Positions 8,119 through 18,696 of a stretch of 20,835 nucleotides of DNA are shown here, piece after piece. Both the position numbers and the translations under genes were made by a program. Position 1 is the stretch's first letter; the number at the start of each line of letters is the position of its first letter. The DNA is from Pelargonium cotyledonis (Eukaryota; Streptophyta; Magnoliopsida; Geraniales; Geraniaceae): positions 1-20,835 of the forward strand of contig JAYMTA010001271.1 in assembly GCA_036897625.1 (NCBI GenBank), written 5' to 3'. The notes under the pieces were generated by a model. That model ran no database searches, was not told where the DNA came from, and saw only the letters and a list, made by a program, of their open reading frames with translations.

Positions 8119-11100
8119 ATGGAAATAGCTCTGGAGTACTCGGTACTGGGTCGGCCAGCGCTCTTATCGGGATTTCAGTCTTCGTCTTTTGCGCGGCACA
8201 ACCGGTTGGTGAAGTTTCCGCAAAAGGTCTCTCTTAGTAATTATCGGTCTTCGTGTTGGGTTCCGGCGAATTGCATTGCCCCCTGCAAATTTGGGAGGTT
8301 TATGAATTGTAGCTCAGCGAAGAAATGTGTTGTTTTTGATGTTAGAGCTCAATCTGTAGTTAGAGATGGTGGAGAAATGGGTGCTGGTGATAGTGCGGCT
8401 TCAGGTTCGAATGTAGATCTTGTTAGAGTTTTGCTCAAGAGTGGGATAGTTTTGGGAGCTATGATGTGTGGGGTTTTGGTGTTTGGGGGTAATAGAGCAT
8501 TTGCTGTGGAAGGCGTGGTCAATGCTGAGTATGGGGTTATTCAGCAGAGCTTATTGTTGTTTAGGAATTCGTGGCCGAAAATGTTGGAGCTTTTTCGGGT
8601 GTTTAGGGAGCAAGGTTTGATATTGGCAGCCCTTCTGGGTCTTTCGGCATTTTTCTCCATGGCAGAAACTTCCATCACCACTCTTTGGCCATGGAAGGTA
8701 TGCATGCTCTAAGTTATTGGATTTTTGATTCACACTGTTTACAAAATTTGACAAGTAAATTTGCTATTTTATCTCTACCAGATACGCGAGTTGGCTGAGA
8801 AAGAGTCTGAAAATGGTGTTTTCAAATTGCTGCGGAAGGATGTGACTCGGTTCTTGACAACTATTCTTATCGGCACAACGTACTGCCTTTTCATTGTTGT
8901 CATCATAAACAAATGCATTAAATTCCATCTTGAATTTGAAAGCTATTTCTTATTTTAGATTCTGTTTATGTTCCTAGTGTAGTGAACATTGGAGCAACTG
9001 CATTGGTTACAGAGGCAGCCACAACAATATTTGGTGAAGCTGGTGTTAGTGCAGCAACTGGAGTAATGACTGTATGTTTGTCGTACCTTTGTCTAAATCC
9101 ATCAATGGTATTCTTGTGCTAAGGAAATAGTATGGGCATCCATTATGAGGGTGTCTAGATCTTAGTTGCATGCACTTGCAAAAGAAAATATAAGCATCTA
9201 CTGACTAGTATCTTCCATTGATAGGATTAACATATTCGTAGACATATATGCATATATCTATATGTATTAGCTGAAAACACTATACATTCTTGATTCTTCT
9301 TTCCAGTCTAGCTGCTTTCATGGTGTATTCTCTCCTAATTATCTTTGTTTCAGTTGTCCGTGTTTGGCCATTGTTCATCTTTCAGTTGTCTCATTGTATC
9401 ACACCATGGTTCATGTGTCATTATGATGTGAACTGCAATGACATGGCCACCTGAAAATCATTATTTAACTAATATGAAGTATCTGGAGTTGCATATGGAA
9501 AAACCTGGGAATACTGTCTAATAATTGTGGGTAAACCCCATTTAAATTGTTTATGGTTGATGCATTTCATTTCTCCATCGAATGAATTATGCACAAATAA
9601 GGTTGGGGATGGTTCAGTAAATAAGTAGTTCTATCAAATCTTCTTTTGTATTAGAGAGGAGTAATTGTGTTAAGAAAGAATTTTGCTCCAAGCAACCTTG
9701 TTTGCTTATTGATAATAGCCCATTCTATTACTGTTTGCTTATTGAGTTTTGTTTTGGTACAAAAAGGGCATTTAAAATGTCTCAGTTGCAGATATACAAT
9801 AGCCGAATTATGTATATTTTACTTTCCTTCTATGAAAGGTTTTGTATGCTATATAGTTAATATTTTGCCCTCCATCTCTCCCTCCTGTATTAGGTTGCTA
9901 TATTGCTCCTCACTGAAATCACTCCAAAAAGTGTAGCTGTTCACAATGCCACAGAGGTCGCTAGGTTTGTGGTAAGTTTTAAGGTTATTTTCATGTTCTA
10001 ATGTAACTAAAACTTTTTGTGAATCCTTTGTTTAAGCGTTCATTATTTTATTTTCAAAGTCATTCTCACGGCTCTAACTAATGAAGCACCAATTTGGACA
10101 TGAGACACGATAAGGACATGATTCATCATATTTTTGAAAAACATAGGGCACGATATGCCTAGGCATGTAAATTCGTTTAATTTAAAAATATTTTTTTATG
10201 TAATACATTATATGAAGTTTCTAATTATATTAAAGTTGTCTTTGTTACAAGCTAAACAACAATAGTTGCAATTAACTCCATTTTCAACACGCTAAGTCAT
10301 TCGTCATTACAAATCATTAACAACATACTTTCAAATTGATCATATGAGCAAAGTCTTTTAATCTTACTATAAAAAAATAAAAATAATTCCAAATGATATA
10401 ATAGGATTTGTGAGTCCATGTCCAACACCTAAATCCGACACAATTCTTCACCAAAATGGCAAATTGGTGTATCATAGGCTTTAGCAGCTCTGTAACCTTT
10501 TTGTTTTAGCTGAAATGCCCTTAAAAATTGAAATGTATTTGACTAGTATTGCTTGTAATGCCTCTAGGTCAGGCCCGTGGCGTGGCTCTCCTTGATATTA
10601 TATCCTGTTGGAAGAGTAGTTACATATTTATCAATGGGAATGCTAAAAATGCTTGGTTTAAAAGGAAGGAGGTATGGTTAATCATGACACTATGTCATGT
10701 TATATTTGTTATCCTTGCTTCTTCAAGTTTTTGTTTGGTGTTCTGCATATTCTCTTAATATTTCATCTGAAGGAGCTTAAATATATTTGTATTTTTATCT
10801 TCTTTGTTATTTATTTTCATAGTTTAAACTTTAATGTAATTTAAACTTTTATGTAATCTTTGATCACTATTTGTGTATTAGATGCTTTTGGACAAAACAT
10901 TTGTAGATTGTACTTAAAACGTCTTTGAGTCCCTTTTCTACTTTCTTTTGAGAAGCCTTTTTCTACTTAATAAATATCAAAGTAACATATTGCATTGCGG
11001 TGATAGTATAATGGTTTTCTTTTAAGAAACTTATAATATAGTCAGTCATTTGTATTCTTATTATGGGTAAGTTAGAGTGGTTTGCTTTTTCTAGCTGGTT

Positions 11101-14100
11101 CTCCAAATTAGGTGGTGAAAATCTTAAAATCAAGAAACAAAGGCTAAGAAATTATTGTCATTATGGGTCTGAACACAATTATTCCTTACATATATTGGAT
11201 CTTTCTTTTTCACATCATAATTTCATAATATTTGAGGGATTGGGGACGATCAATGATGTGGTTAGAGTGGCTTCTTTTGTGCAACATAGAATTAGTATTG
11301 GAAAATCACTTTATAATTTGGTAAGTATGAGTTGCTTTTTGAAGGATTGCAGATGCGACCGGGAAAGATATTCACAAAAATGAGGACAAAGAATAAACTT
11401 GTTCTTTTCCCAACTCATCAGTTCATAGTTAGCAATAAGGACACATTCTTCATTAATAATAGAGTATGACAATTTCTTAAGTACTGTTCAATGCCACAAT
11501 TTTATAGTGCAGAGACATGATGTTGCTGAAACATTCAACTAAACACTAGTCTTGTTACTAGTTTGAAAATATGCTTTTTAGATGCTCCTGTTGATTTAAT
11601 TATATGTCTTTCATTTGTTAGTGAACCCTATGTTACTGAAGATGAATTGAAGTTAATGTTACGAGGGGCAGAACTGAGTGGAGCAATAGAGGAGGAAGAA
11701 CAGGTAACACAATAGGTTAATTTGTTGGCATTTCTTGAGTTTGTGTTTTTATGTTGAATATGAACCAGGTGGAGGATATGAAATGCTATTATTAATATTG
11801 ATGTAGAATAGAAGTCCTTTATGTATAACGTTACAACTCCTTACCATTGCATCCAGAGTCACCCTCAGTTCTTCATTCTCCCTTTTCATTGAAAATTTGG
11901 AGCAGCAATAAAACATGCTAAAAGTAGTATTTAGGCACTCTAAGATAAGAGATGAAATTACCCCCTGAAAAATAAATGCTCAGCCGTCTGTCCATACCAT
12001 TTAGCACAATGTGGTATTCCTTCACTTGCTATGCCCATGAATTGTTGTTTCTTTTATCAATGTTTTTGCCTTGTATGTTTATTATTTACTATTCTATTAT
12101 CTTCTAGAATATAGCTTTAAGTTTGTTCTTGTTTGTTACTCAGTTGAGGTTCTCTCAAGTTAAAAAATTCCCATGCAGGACATGATTGAAAATGTCTTAG
12201 AGATAAAGGATACTCATGTAAGAGAAGTGATGACACCTCTTGTTGACGTAGTTGCAATTGATGCCAGTGCAACCCTTGTTGATTTCCATAACCTGTGGGT
12301 TACTCATCAGTATTCTAGGTAAGTTGAAGTTCATATGATTTGTTAATCAAGTTGATCTTTATTGTGACATGCAGTGCAGTAGTTAATTTGTGGGGATGTT
12401 TCCAGGGTGCCCGTGTTTGAGCAGCGCGTTGATAATATAGTGGGTATTGCATATGCCATGGATCTCTTGGATTTTGTTCCGAAGGTCAGACAAGTTTTTA
12501 TCGTATTTCTCCTCTTTCAGGGTTATATATGCTTTATTTATTAACTGTTTGCAACAATCTCATAGTATAACATGTTTGATTTTGAAGGGTGAGCTTCTAG
12601 AAAGCACTACTGTGGGAGACATGGCTCACAAACCTGCATACTTTGTACCTGGTAATGCTTAACTCCATTGTCAATTTAAGGTTTAATGTTCTTTAAAGAT
12701 GAATAGTTGGTCTTTTATTCTAGTGTTCAAACAGTTATAGCCTATATAACACTTATAGGCTTAGGACTTTAGATATGTATCCTATGTGGTCAACTCAAGT
12801 AGAAGAATCACTGATAAACCCTTAAATTGTAATTACATGGAGTTGCTTAAAAACTTCAGTGTATTGTACTATTTTATTTTTTAAATCAGTATCATGTCAT
12901 ACTTTTCCAAATTTCTAAGAAACTAAATGATTTGGTATACTTGTACGCACACGCTTGTACAGTTGAAATATAGACTGCACTTCATGGGTCAAACAGTTCA
13001 GTTAAGGCACTGATGTAATTGATAGTTTTAGCTGGATCATCTCATGCAGTTAAATATTTCAAGACTACAAAACGATCTGTTTTGCTTTGAATGTATGAGT
13101 GCGCTGAGTCAAGAATATAATAATATTTGATATTGCAGATTCAATGTCAGTCTGGAATCTTCTTAGAGAATTTCGCATAAGGAAGGTTCACATGGCTGTT
13201 GTGCTTAACGAATACGGTGGAACTGTGGGAGTATGTATATACCCTCATTTCTGAATCTTCGTTTTTTAAAGAAACTTTGTCTTTCCTTTTCTCACTATAC
13301 TTGATAAAACAATTGCTTCCTCCGTCCCAAAAGAAGTGTCTTGGTTTCTATTTTAAGAAAAATTAAGGGAAAGTTAGTTATTGTTGGGCGTTTTCTCTTG
13401 TTTCCTCTAGGACATTTATTGTAACTGATTTAAGAGATACTATTAGTATTTCATACATAACTGATTTGCTGTAAAGGAAATATGACACTTTTGGGACGGA
13501 GGGAGTACATGTCAACTTATATGATCATCGTTTGGTTAATAGCCCGTTCACCAAATATACTCTATCTTGAATGATCATTAGGTTCTTTATCCATGAATTC
13601 AATGTCTGTCCATTAACAAGAAAATTGGAATCTCTTGAAAAGTGGACGGAGCAGTTCCAATTCAAGGAATGCTACTCTCAGTCATATGGTTGGTTCTTTT
13701 AAGAAATACTGGGTAAAGTTTCATATCTGAGGGTATCTGTGTGAGTTACCTTTACTTATAAAATGGTATCTAATACCAATTTTACCATTTTTGATATCTA
13801 AATGCCTTATGTGACATCTAGAATATATCAAACCCGTGATCATGTACAAGATATTATTGGGCTAGATGTTTGTATTTCTTGGGTTAATTGGCTTTCATTC
13901 CTGAAGTCTTTTAAAGTGGGTATTGGTGTCTGTTGCCAGTATAAGTTATCCAACTTGACAACTTGAGAAAATGTATCCAACATAGGAATCCTATTCAGGT
14001 TGTGAGCAGTTAGGGATGTGGAACATAGGAATCTAAGTTGGAATTATGTACCTACTAAGTTGGCTTTCATTACTTCATCATCAGCTATTCAGAGTTTTTT

Positions 14101-17100
14101 TCTCAGTTTATCTGATTAAAAGAGGTCATAACGGTAGCTTCTGTTCATTTAGTCTCTTGAGATGCATTGTTCAGATGTTGGAGGAAACTTTTGGTAAATA
14201 CTTTACATTTTATAGGAATTCTGGTTCCTCACAAAAGTAGTTTTTGGAGGTTCTTGCGAATTGATGTTGGACGCTCTTTGATGAGAACAATTTAGTAGCT
14301 TTATTGTTGCTCTATTGGCGTGGAGTTTGTGGAGAATGGAAGAGTCAAGCATCTGAGGGAACAGAGCTACAGCCATAAATCATTATCATATGTTAAAGTT
14401 AGTTGGTATCTTCAAAATTATTTTGCTTCACTTGCTGGTTTTGTTTGTTTGTTTTTGTTTGTTTGTCTGTTGATTCTTGTGGGTCTCTTAGATAACTTCA
14501 ATAGTCAAGCATTCATTACACTGTTGAAAGGAAAACTCTATTAAAAATTTGTGTTATTTCAATATCTCAAAGTTATCTCAAAGTCTGCTTGATTTGACTG
14601 AAATGAATGATATATAGCATATCAAACTCTCTTATGCACTCATGTTGCATTTCATCCTCTTATTTTCAACATCTTTATTTTTTCAATTTGTGCCCTTAGC
14701 TCTTGTTGTTTTATCTTTCTGGCTGAAGCAGATAGTAACTCTGGAAGACGTGGTAGAGGAAATTGTTGGTGAAATCTTTGATGAAAATGATTCAAAAGTA
14801 AGGCTCACTAGACATTTCTAACCATTTCTTATGTTGAACATGATACGTTGTTCATAGTGTATGGCTTAATCTCTGGGAACAATTAAGCTATTCTAAATAA
14901 GGCATAATATGAGATTTTAAATATCTTATCATCCCTTCTCAAACTGAAGGTGACACTTAACACTTGAGTTTGTGAAACCACTAAAAAATTAGAGGCAAAC
15001 ATTGCAAAACGAATATAAATTGGAGAACTCAATGACTTGTGGCAAATTTGATGAGAAACAAATCGAGGCTCTTTTTTTTTCTTTTTTTTTTTGAGAAGCA
15101 AATCGAGGCATTCCTGTTGAAGTTTGTTGACACCGTTTGAAGAGGATAACCCATTGGAATCCCCTCTTACTACCAAAGCGTGGTTGGATTATGAAAACTC
15201 AGATGGTCTAGATTTAAGAGGCCCCAAACCTAATGATAACAGCTAGAATACCAAGAAAACAAGTCCACATTTTTATCCCTTGTAGAAAAAACTATATACA
15301 ACAGACGAGAGTTTTTCTCGGTGTGAAGGGATGCCCACATTTTTGTGACTTGTATGAAAAACTATATAAAAACATCAAAAGAGATAGTGCAAACATGTCA
15401 AATGAAAATCCAAGGTAACCTCATTATGAACTCAAAACAATAATGGTTGCAATTAACTCCCTTGTCAACCTGCTTACTCACTAGTCATTATAATATATAA
15501 ACAACATAAGTTCAAATCAAAACAAGCAAACTTTGTCATTACAATCCTAATCATTTTTATGTTTTTAAATGATAAAAAAAGGATTCATGTGCTCATTGTC
15601 AGTGCATCATAGGTAGTCATTGATAATGATGTCATTAATAGTTTTTGAAGATATGAGTTGTAGAAATTTCATACCATTATTCAAAGGTGGACTTTAACTA
15701 TTTGTTTCGTTATTTTGGATGATAGGAAGAGATCCAGAAGAAAACTGGCTATGTTGTAATGCGAGCTGAAGGAATATATGATGTCGATGCTAATACTTCT
15801 ATTGATCAACTCTCTGAAGATCTCGATATCAAGATGCCAGAGGTATTTCATTCCTTTTATCAATTTTTCAATGATTTCTGTTTTGAGAATAAACAGCATG
15901 GTTATGCCAATGTAATTGTGAGATATATGTGAAGAGATACTAATTGCTGCCGAAGTGTAACATTGATTCAGAATCTGGACATATCGTGGAAGATATACAT
16001 GATAGGCAAATATATTGAATTTTCTATAATTGCAGAATTGCAGCATTCATGTATTCTAGGAACTGTTCATAACATCTCTTTGGCTGTTTTCTGTCAATTT
16101 ACTTGTTTGATTCCAAGGACCAATGCGGCCTGTGGATATGCTGACATCTGATTGAAAATTCCACTCAACATATATCTATTCCCTTCTGTATATGATTTTG
16201 ATTTGAAGTACAACTTGGTCCTGAATGACCCTGACATATCATTCTGTGTATATAAGATTATATGTAATAGAGCTGGCAATTTGTGCTAACGTATCGTATT
16301 AGAGGTCAAATATGTGTTGCATAGGTGAACGCAATCACGACACGTTTAATAATTGTGTTTAAATATCACACTAACACGGCACGTGTAATGGTCGTAATGG
16401 CGTGTCGTGTTTGCGTCGGATTCTTAAATGAAAAACGATGTGAGTTGCAAATGATATTGTTCTTATTCTCTACTTCTACTCTTACCTTAGACACAATATA
16501 TTTGGATGATAAGTATAGACTTGTGGGTCAGACCGATGAGATGAAAGCAAACTAGATAGGAGAGACGGGGAAGTGATAAAGAAGTGATTAACCAATCCTA
16601 TGATTGAATAGCGTTGACAACTTGACATATTATTTTAACTTCAATCGTGCAATCGTGTTTTAGAGGGTCAACAAAAACACAATACATTTATAAATATGTC
16701 ATGTCCAAACACACTTAAACCTTGTAATGTTGGAAATATAGAAAATGTAAATGAACTGGATCTTACTTAATCTGATGTCCATATACATATGTCCCACTCA
16801 TTACTTTCTCTTTCTGTTCATTCACAGGGTCATCAATATGAGACAGTATCAGGTTTTATATGTGAGGCATTTGGGTATATCCCAAGGACAGGTGAGAGCG
16901 TCAAAGTGGTTCTGGAAAAGGCAAAGGAAGATGAAAATGATGAGCCTACAGAATCTAATTCTGACCGCAAAAAGGCTGAAGAAGAAAAGCATCAAGTTTA
17001 CAAATTAGAGGTATGATTTTGGCATTTTTGTTCACATTTTATATTGACAGTCTTAGGTTTTATATTATATATTTTTTTTATGATCTACTTGTTTGTGTTA

Positions 17101-18536
17101 TTGATTTTACTCTCTGTTCACTTCCTTGAGACGAAAAAATGTGTTGTCTTGGGTCAAAGGAATGAAGTGTTTTTATCCAAATAGTTAGCTGCCGAGTGTT
17201 TTCGCTTCTTTTTTCATTGACACAAAAATGTGTTGTCTTGGGTCAAAGGAGTGAAGTGTTTTATCCAAATAGTTAGCTGCTGACTGTTTTCACTTCCTTT
17301 TTTTTCAGTGACACTCTTATGATTTTTCTTAGTGTCTATTGCTTGTGAAATAAATAAATAACACATAGTGGTGATGGTTAAGCTTACTACCCCCCCTGTT
17401 TAAGGGGAACATTGCAAAACATCGAGATTTTGTATCAAATTCATTATAATTTCATAGATTTCATTTCTGTAGTTTCCCGTCGAGTACAACTAGAAAATAA
17501 AAAGGTTTCATCAGTTTGAGGGATGGTTTAACCTGATGAAATTGATTGCAGTGATATATGTTATATCAGTTTTACTAACATGGGTGCGGTGTGGGTTCTC
17601 TTTATAACAAAGAGAAAGGAACTATGCAAAGGAAAAAAATTCCATTTTGGTTCCCAACTATCTATTTTGTTCTGAATTGGTATCCAATTTGAATTTCGTT
17701 CCCATTTGGTTCTGTACGCTATTTGTTTCGAATTAGTCCAATTTGTACTGGTGTCGTCGACAATTTTTTCTAGACAATTTTTGTTTACATTACGATCACG
17801 TGGCAGTTAAGTTAGCTAAATTTATTGATGAGACCAATTTGGTACAAAATTGTATAATCTATGAACATGTACATGGTTGCCACATCAATTTCATTCACTT
17901 TGGACGTTCAAGTAAACAGTTTTGTTCCAAAATGGTCTCATCAGTAAATTTAGCTAACTTAAGCATAATGTGGCTGTCACATTAGTCTAATTTGACGTTA
18001 CCATTATGGATTGGAACATTATAGATAGTTTGGGGACCAAATTGAATACGAATTTTGAACAAAATGAATAGTTTGGGGACCAAAATAGAACATTTTTTGT
18101 TTGCAAACTGTCAAGAGTTAATAACATATCCATTATAAGGTTTTTGATTACTTTTCTGTAGTTTTCCCATTGATGCAGCAACATATATCAAGATATTTAA
18201 TACTTAAATTTTAGCAAGAACTGACTGTTGTCCCTCAAATGCTGCCTGCCTTTCGTGCAGATATTAGCAGGAAATGCAAGAAAGGTCAGCGCTGTTCGGT
18301 TTGAACGGATAAACAATGATGTTGCAACATTGGACGCCAAAGAGGTTGGTCGCGTGGTCCCCAAGATCATGAAGAGGAGATGGAGCAACGACTCAGGCTC
18401 GGACTCAGATAGTGTCCCGTATGATGAAGAGGATAGATATCAAAACAGACCAGGTGAAGAACGCGGTCTCTCTGTCGGATATGTAATCGCTGAACATGAA
18501 ACTGATCGCGATATTAAAGTCGAGAACAGTAGTTAA
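8119..18536 (+). CDS. Chloroplast-targeted CNNM/CorC family protein (DUF21-CBS-CorC_HlyC), probable Mg2+/cation transporter
   Basis: Fourteen exons: 8119-8697, 8782-8879, 8978-9071, 9894-9971, 10568-10671, 11622-11703, 12179-12318, 12406-12484, 12588-12651, 13139-13230, 14732-14797, 15726-15842, 16828-17010 and 18261-18536. They total 2052 nt (683 residues), and every join is GT-AG and in frame. Residues 1 to about 80 are Ser/Arg-rich and poor in acidic residues, as in a plastid transit peptide. A hydrophobic segment lies at 108-124. The DUF21/CNNM membrane domain starts near 165 (SAFFSMAETSITTL, later LLLTEITPKSVAVHNA). Two CBS repeats span about 355-490 (VMTPLVDVVAIDA; YSRVPVF; HMAVVLNEYGGTVGIVTLEDV). 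The CorC_HlyC domain lies at about 500-590 (FGYIPRTGESV), followed by an acidic, Ser/Asp-rich tail. It matches Arabidopsis At1g55930/At3g13070, which I recall as the plastid Mg2+ transporters MGR8/MGR9. The likely role is Mg2+ movement across the chloroplast envelope. The ATG at 8119 has G at -3 and G at +4. Confidence 0.93.
8880..9893 (+). other. CNNM gene introns 2 and 3
   Basis: Intron 2 (8880-8977, 98 bp) has a second plausible acceptor 7 bp downstream (TGTAG at 8982), but only CCTAG at 8977 restores TTVVNIGATAL. Intron 3 (9072-9893, 822 bp) is T-rich, with no repeat or coding similarity that I recognise. Confidence 0.8.
10080..10490 (+). repeat. Dispersed repeat copy A in CNNM intron 4
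   Basis: Intron 4 (9972-10567, 596 bp) contains a stretch starting near GAAGCACCAATTTGGACATG, with GAGACACGATAAGGACATG, and ending near TGGTGTATCATAGGC. Its second half aligns with sequence in intron 11. Shared parts include the exact 15-mer GTTGCAATTAACTCC (10265-10279), GTCATTACAA-type blocks, ACAACATA and TGCATCATAGG-like ends. The CACGA/GGACA-rich start resembles a degenerate interspersed element found in many plant genomes. The boundaries are approximate. Confidence 0.55.
10672..12178 (+). other. CNNM gene introns 5 and 6 with exon 6 between
   Basis: Intron 5 (10672-11621, 950 bp) and intron 6 (11704-12178, 475 bp) flank the 82-bp exon 6 (SEPYVTEDELKLML). Both introns are AT-rich. Short open frames in them, such as 11063-11383, show no family motif. 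I see no clear repeat, although an old degraded element cannot be excluded. Confidence 0.7.
12652..13138 (+). other. CNNM gene intron 9
   Basis: A 487-bp intron that splits the Asp codon of the PDSMSVWNLL motif between the CBS halves (phase 1, CCTG|GTAATG to TTGCAG|AT). It is AT-rich with no recognisable element. Confidence 0.75.
13316..13505 (+). mobile_element. Stowaway-like MITE in CNNM intron 10
   Basis: The right end reads GTTTTGGGACGGAGGGAG-like sequence (TTTTGGGACGGAGGGAG at 13489-13505) followed by TA. The left end reads CTTCCTCCGTCCCAAAAG (13316-13333). Inverted, the ends match except for one C/T change in the first bases, after which the left end has a 3-bp insertion. The CTCCCTCCGTCCCAAAA terminus and TA target site are the hallmark of Stowaway (Tc1/mariner-type) MITEs. 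The left TA has become TG. About 190 bp long, no coding capacity. It lies about 85 bp after the donor of the 1501-bp intron 10 (13231-14731). Confidence 0.85.
14438..14470 (+). repeat. GTTT-rich microsatellite in CNNM intron 10
   Basis: Imperfect tandem GTTT units (TTTTGTTTGTTTGTTTTTG and so on) form a T/G-rich tract. The rest of intron 10 outside the Stowaway-like element holds no recognisable feature. Confidence 0.8.
15053..15109 (-). repeat. Direct repeat flanking an oligo-T tract in CNNM intron 11
   Basis: GAGAAACAAATCGAGGC at 15053-15069 recurs as GAGAAGCAAATCGAGGC at 15093-15109, with one mismatch in 17. Between them lies a tract of about 22 T interrupted by single C bases. This is the layout left by a poly(A) retro-insertion on the minus strand with its target-site duplication; a 40-bp slippage duplication is the alternative. 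Confidence 0.6.
15261..15373 (+). repeat. Imperfect 70-bp tandem duplication in CNNM intron 11
   Basis: GTCCACATTTTTATCCCTTGTAG (15263 on) is followed by AAAAAACTATATACAAC. The block recurs 70 bp later as GCCCACATTTTTGTGACTTG, then TATGAAAAACTATATAAAAAC. The second copy is partial. Confidence 0.6.
15427..15625 (+). repeat. Dispersed repeat copy B in CNNM intron 11
   Basis: This is a second, partial copy of the intron-4 repeat, in the same orientation. The exact shared core GTTGCAATTAACTCC sits at 15446-15460, followed in both copies by a TCAAC block, a GTCATT block and AACAACATA...TTCAAAT, and ending with a GCATCATAGG-type block. Intron 11 spans 14798-15725 (928 bp). Confidence 0.55.
16270..16735. 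repeat. CACGACACG-rich interspersed repeat in CNNM intron 12
   Basis: It begins GAGCTGGCAATTTGTG and contains CACGACACG (16336-16344), CACGGCACGTG and CGTGTCGTG (16401-16409). It ends with AAACACAATACATTTATAAA and TGTCATGTCCAAACAC-like sequence. This order resembles a family of short non-autonomous elements common in dicots, with GGCAATT-type ends and repeated CGTGTCGTG motifs. Both strands carry the motif, so orientation is unclear. It fills nearly half of the 985-bp intron 12 (15843-16827). Confidence 0.55.
17113..17315 (+). repeat. Tandem repeat, unit about 89 bp, in CNNM intron 13
   Basis: The block GTGTTGTCTTGGGTCAAAGG occurs at 17141 and again at 17230. Each copy is followed by A/G-ATGAAGTG-like sequence, TTATCCAAATAGTTAGCTGC and a TGTTTTC[G/A]CTTC block. 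A third partial start (CACTTCC...GTGACAC) closes the array. Copies differ by a few substitutions and small indels. Confidence 0.9.
17625..18104. mobile_element. Foldback (inverted-repeat) MITE in CNNM intron 13
   Basis: The outer ends are inverted copies: ATTTTGGTTCCCAACTAT on the left against ATAGTTTGGGGACCAAAAT on the right. An inner pair is almost perfect: GTTAGCTAAATTTATTGATG (17811 on, continuing AGACCA) against the complement of 17933-17957. Together they make a long hairpin of about 480 bp with a loop near 17884. No protein is encoded. The T/A-rich ends with TTTTGGT(T/C)CCC recall common non-autonomous DNA transposons of dicots, superfamily undetermined. No convincing target duplication was found. 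Confidence 0.75.
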
Positions 18537-18599
18537 AACCGTAGCTGTATCTTTGTTAGTTTTGTCCCATTCATGCAAACGAAAGAACAACTTTTGTAA

Positions 18600-18605
18600 A
18601 ATAAA
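18600..18605 (+). terminator. Polyadenylation signal of the CNNM gene
   Basis: AATAAA 64 bp after the stop at 18536, a usual distance. It sits inside the 160-bp gap before the stop of the opposite-strand HIPP gene, so the two transcripts may overlap at their 3' ends. Confidence 0.55.
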
Positions 18606-18696
18606 ATTCCATAGATGAAGAGAAGCATCACTGCATTGCAGTATAAATTACATACATTTTGTTCCAAAGAATTGTTGATACATAAAATGGATCACA

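Noticed and set aside
11063-11383. 106-codon open frame in CNNM intron 5, and similar ones in introns 3, 10, 11 and 12
   Set aside because: They are AT-rich, without recognisable domains, and enclosed by confidently spliced exons.
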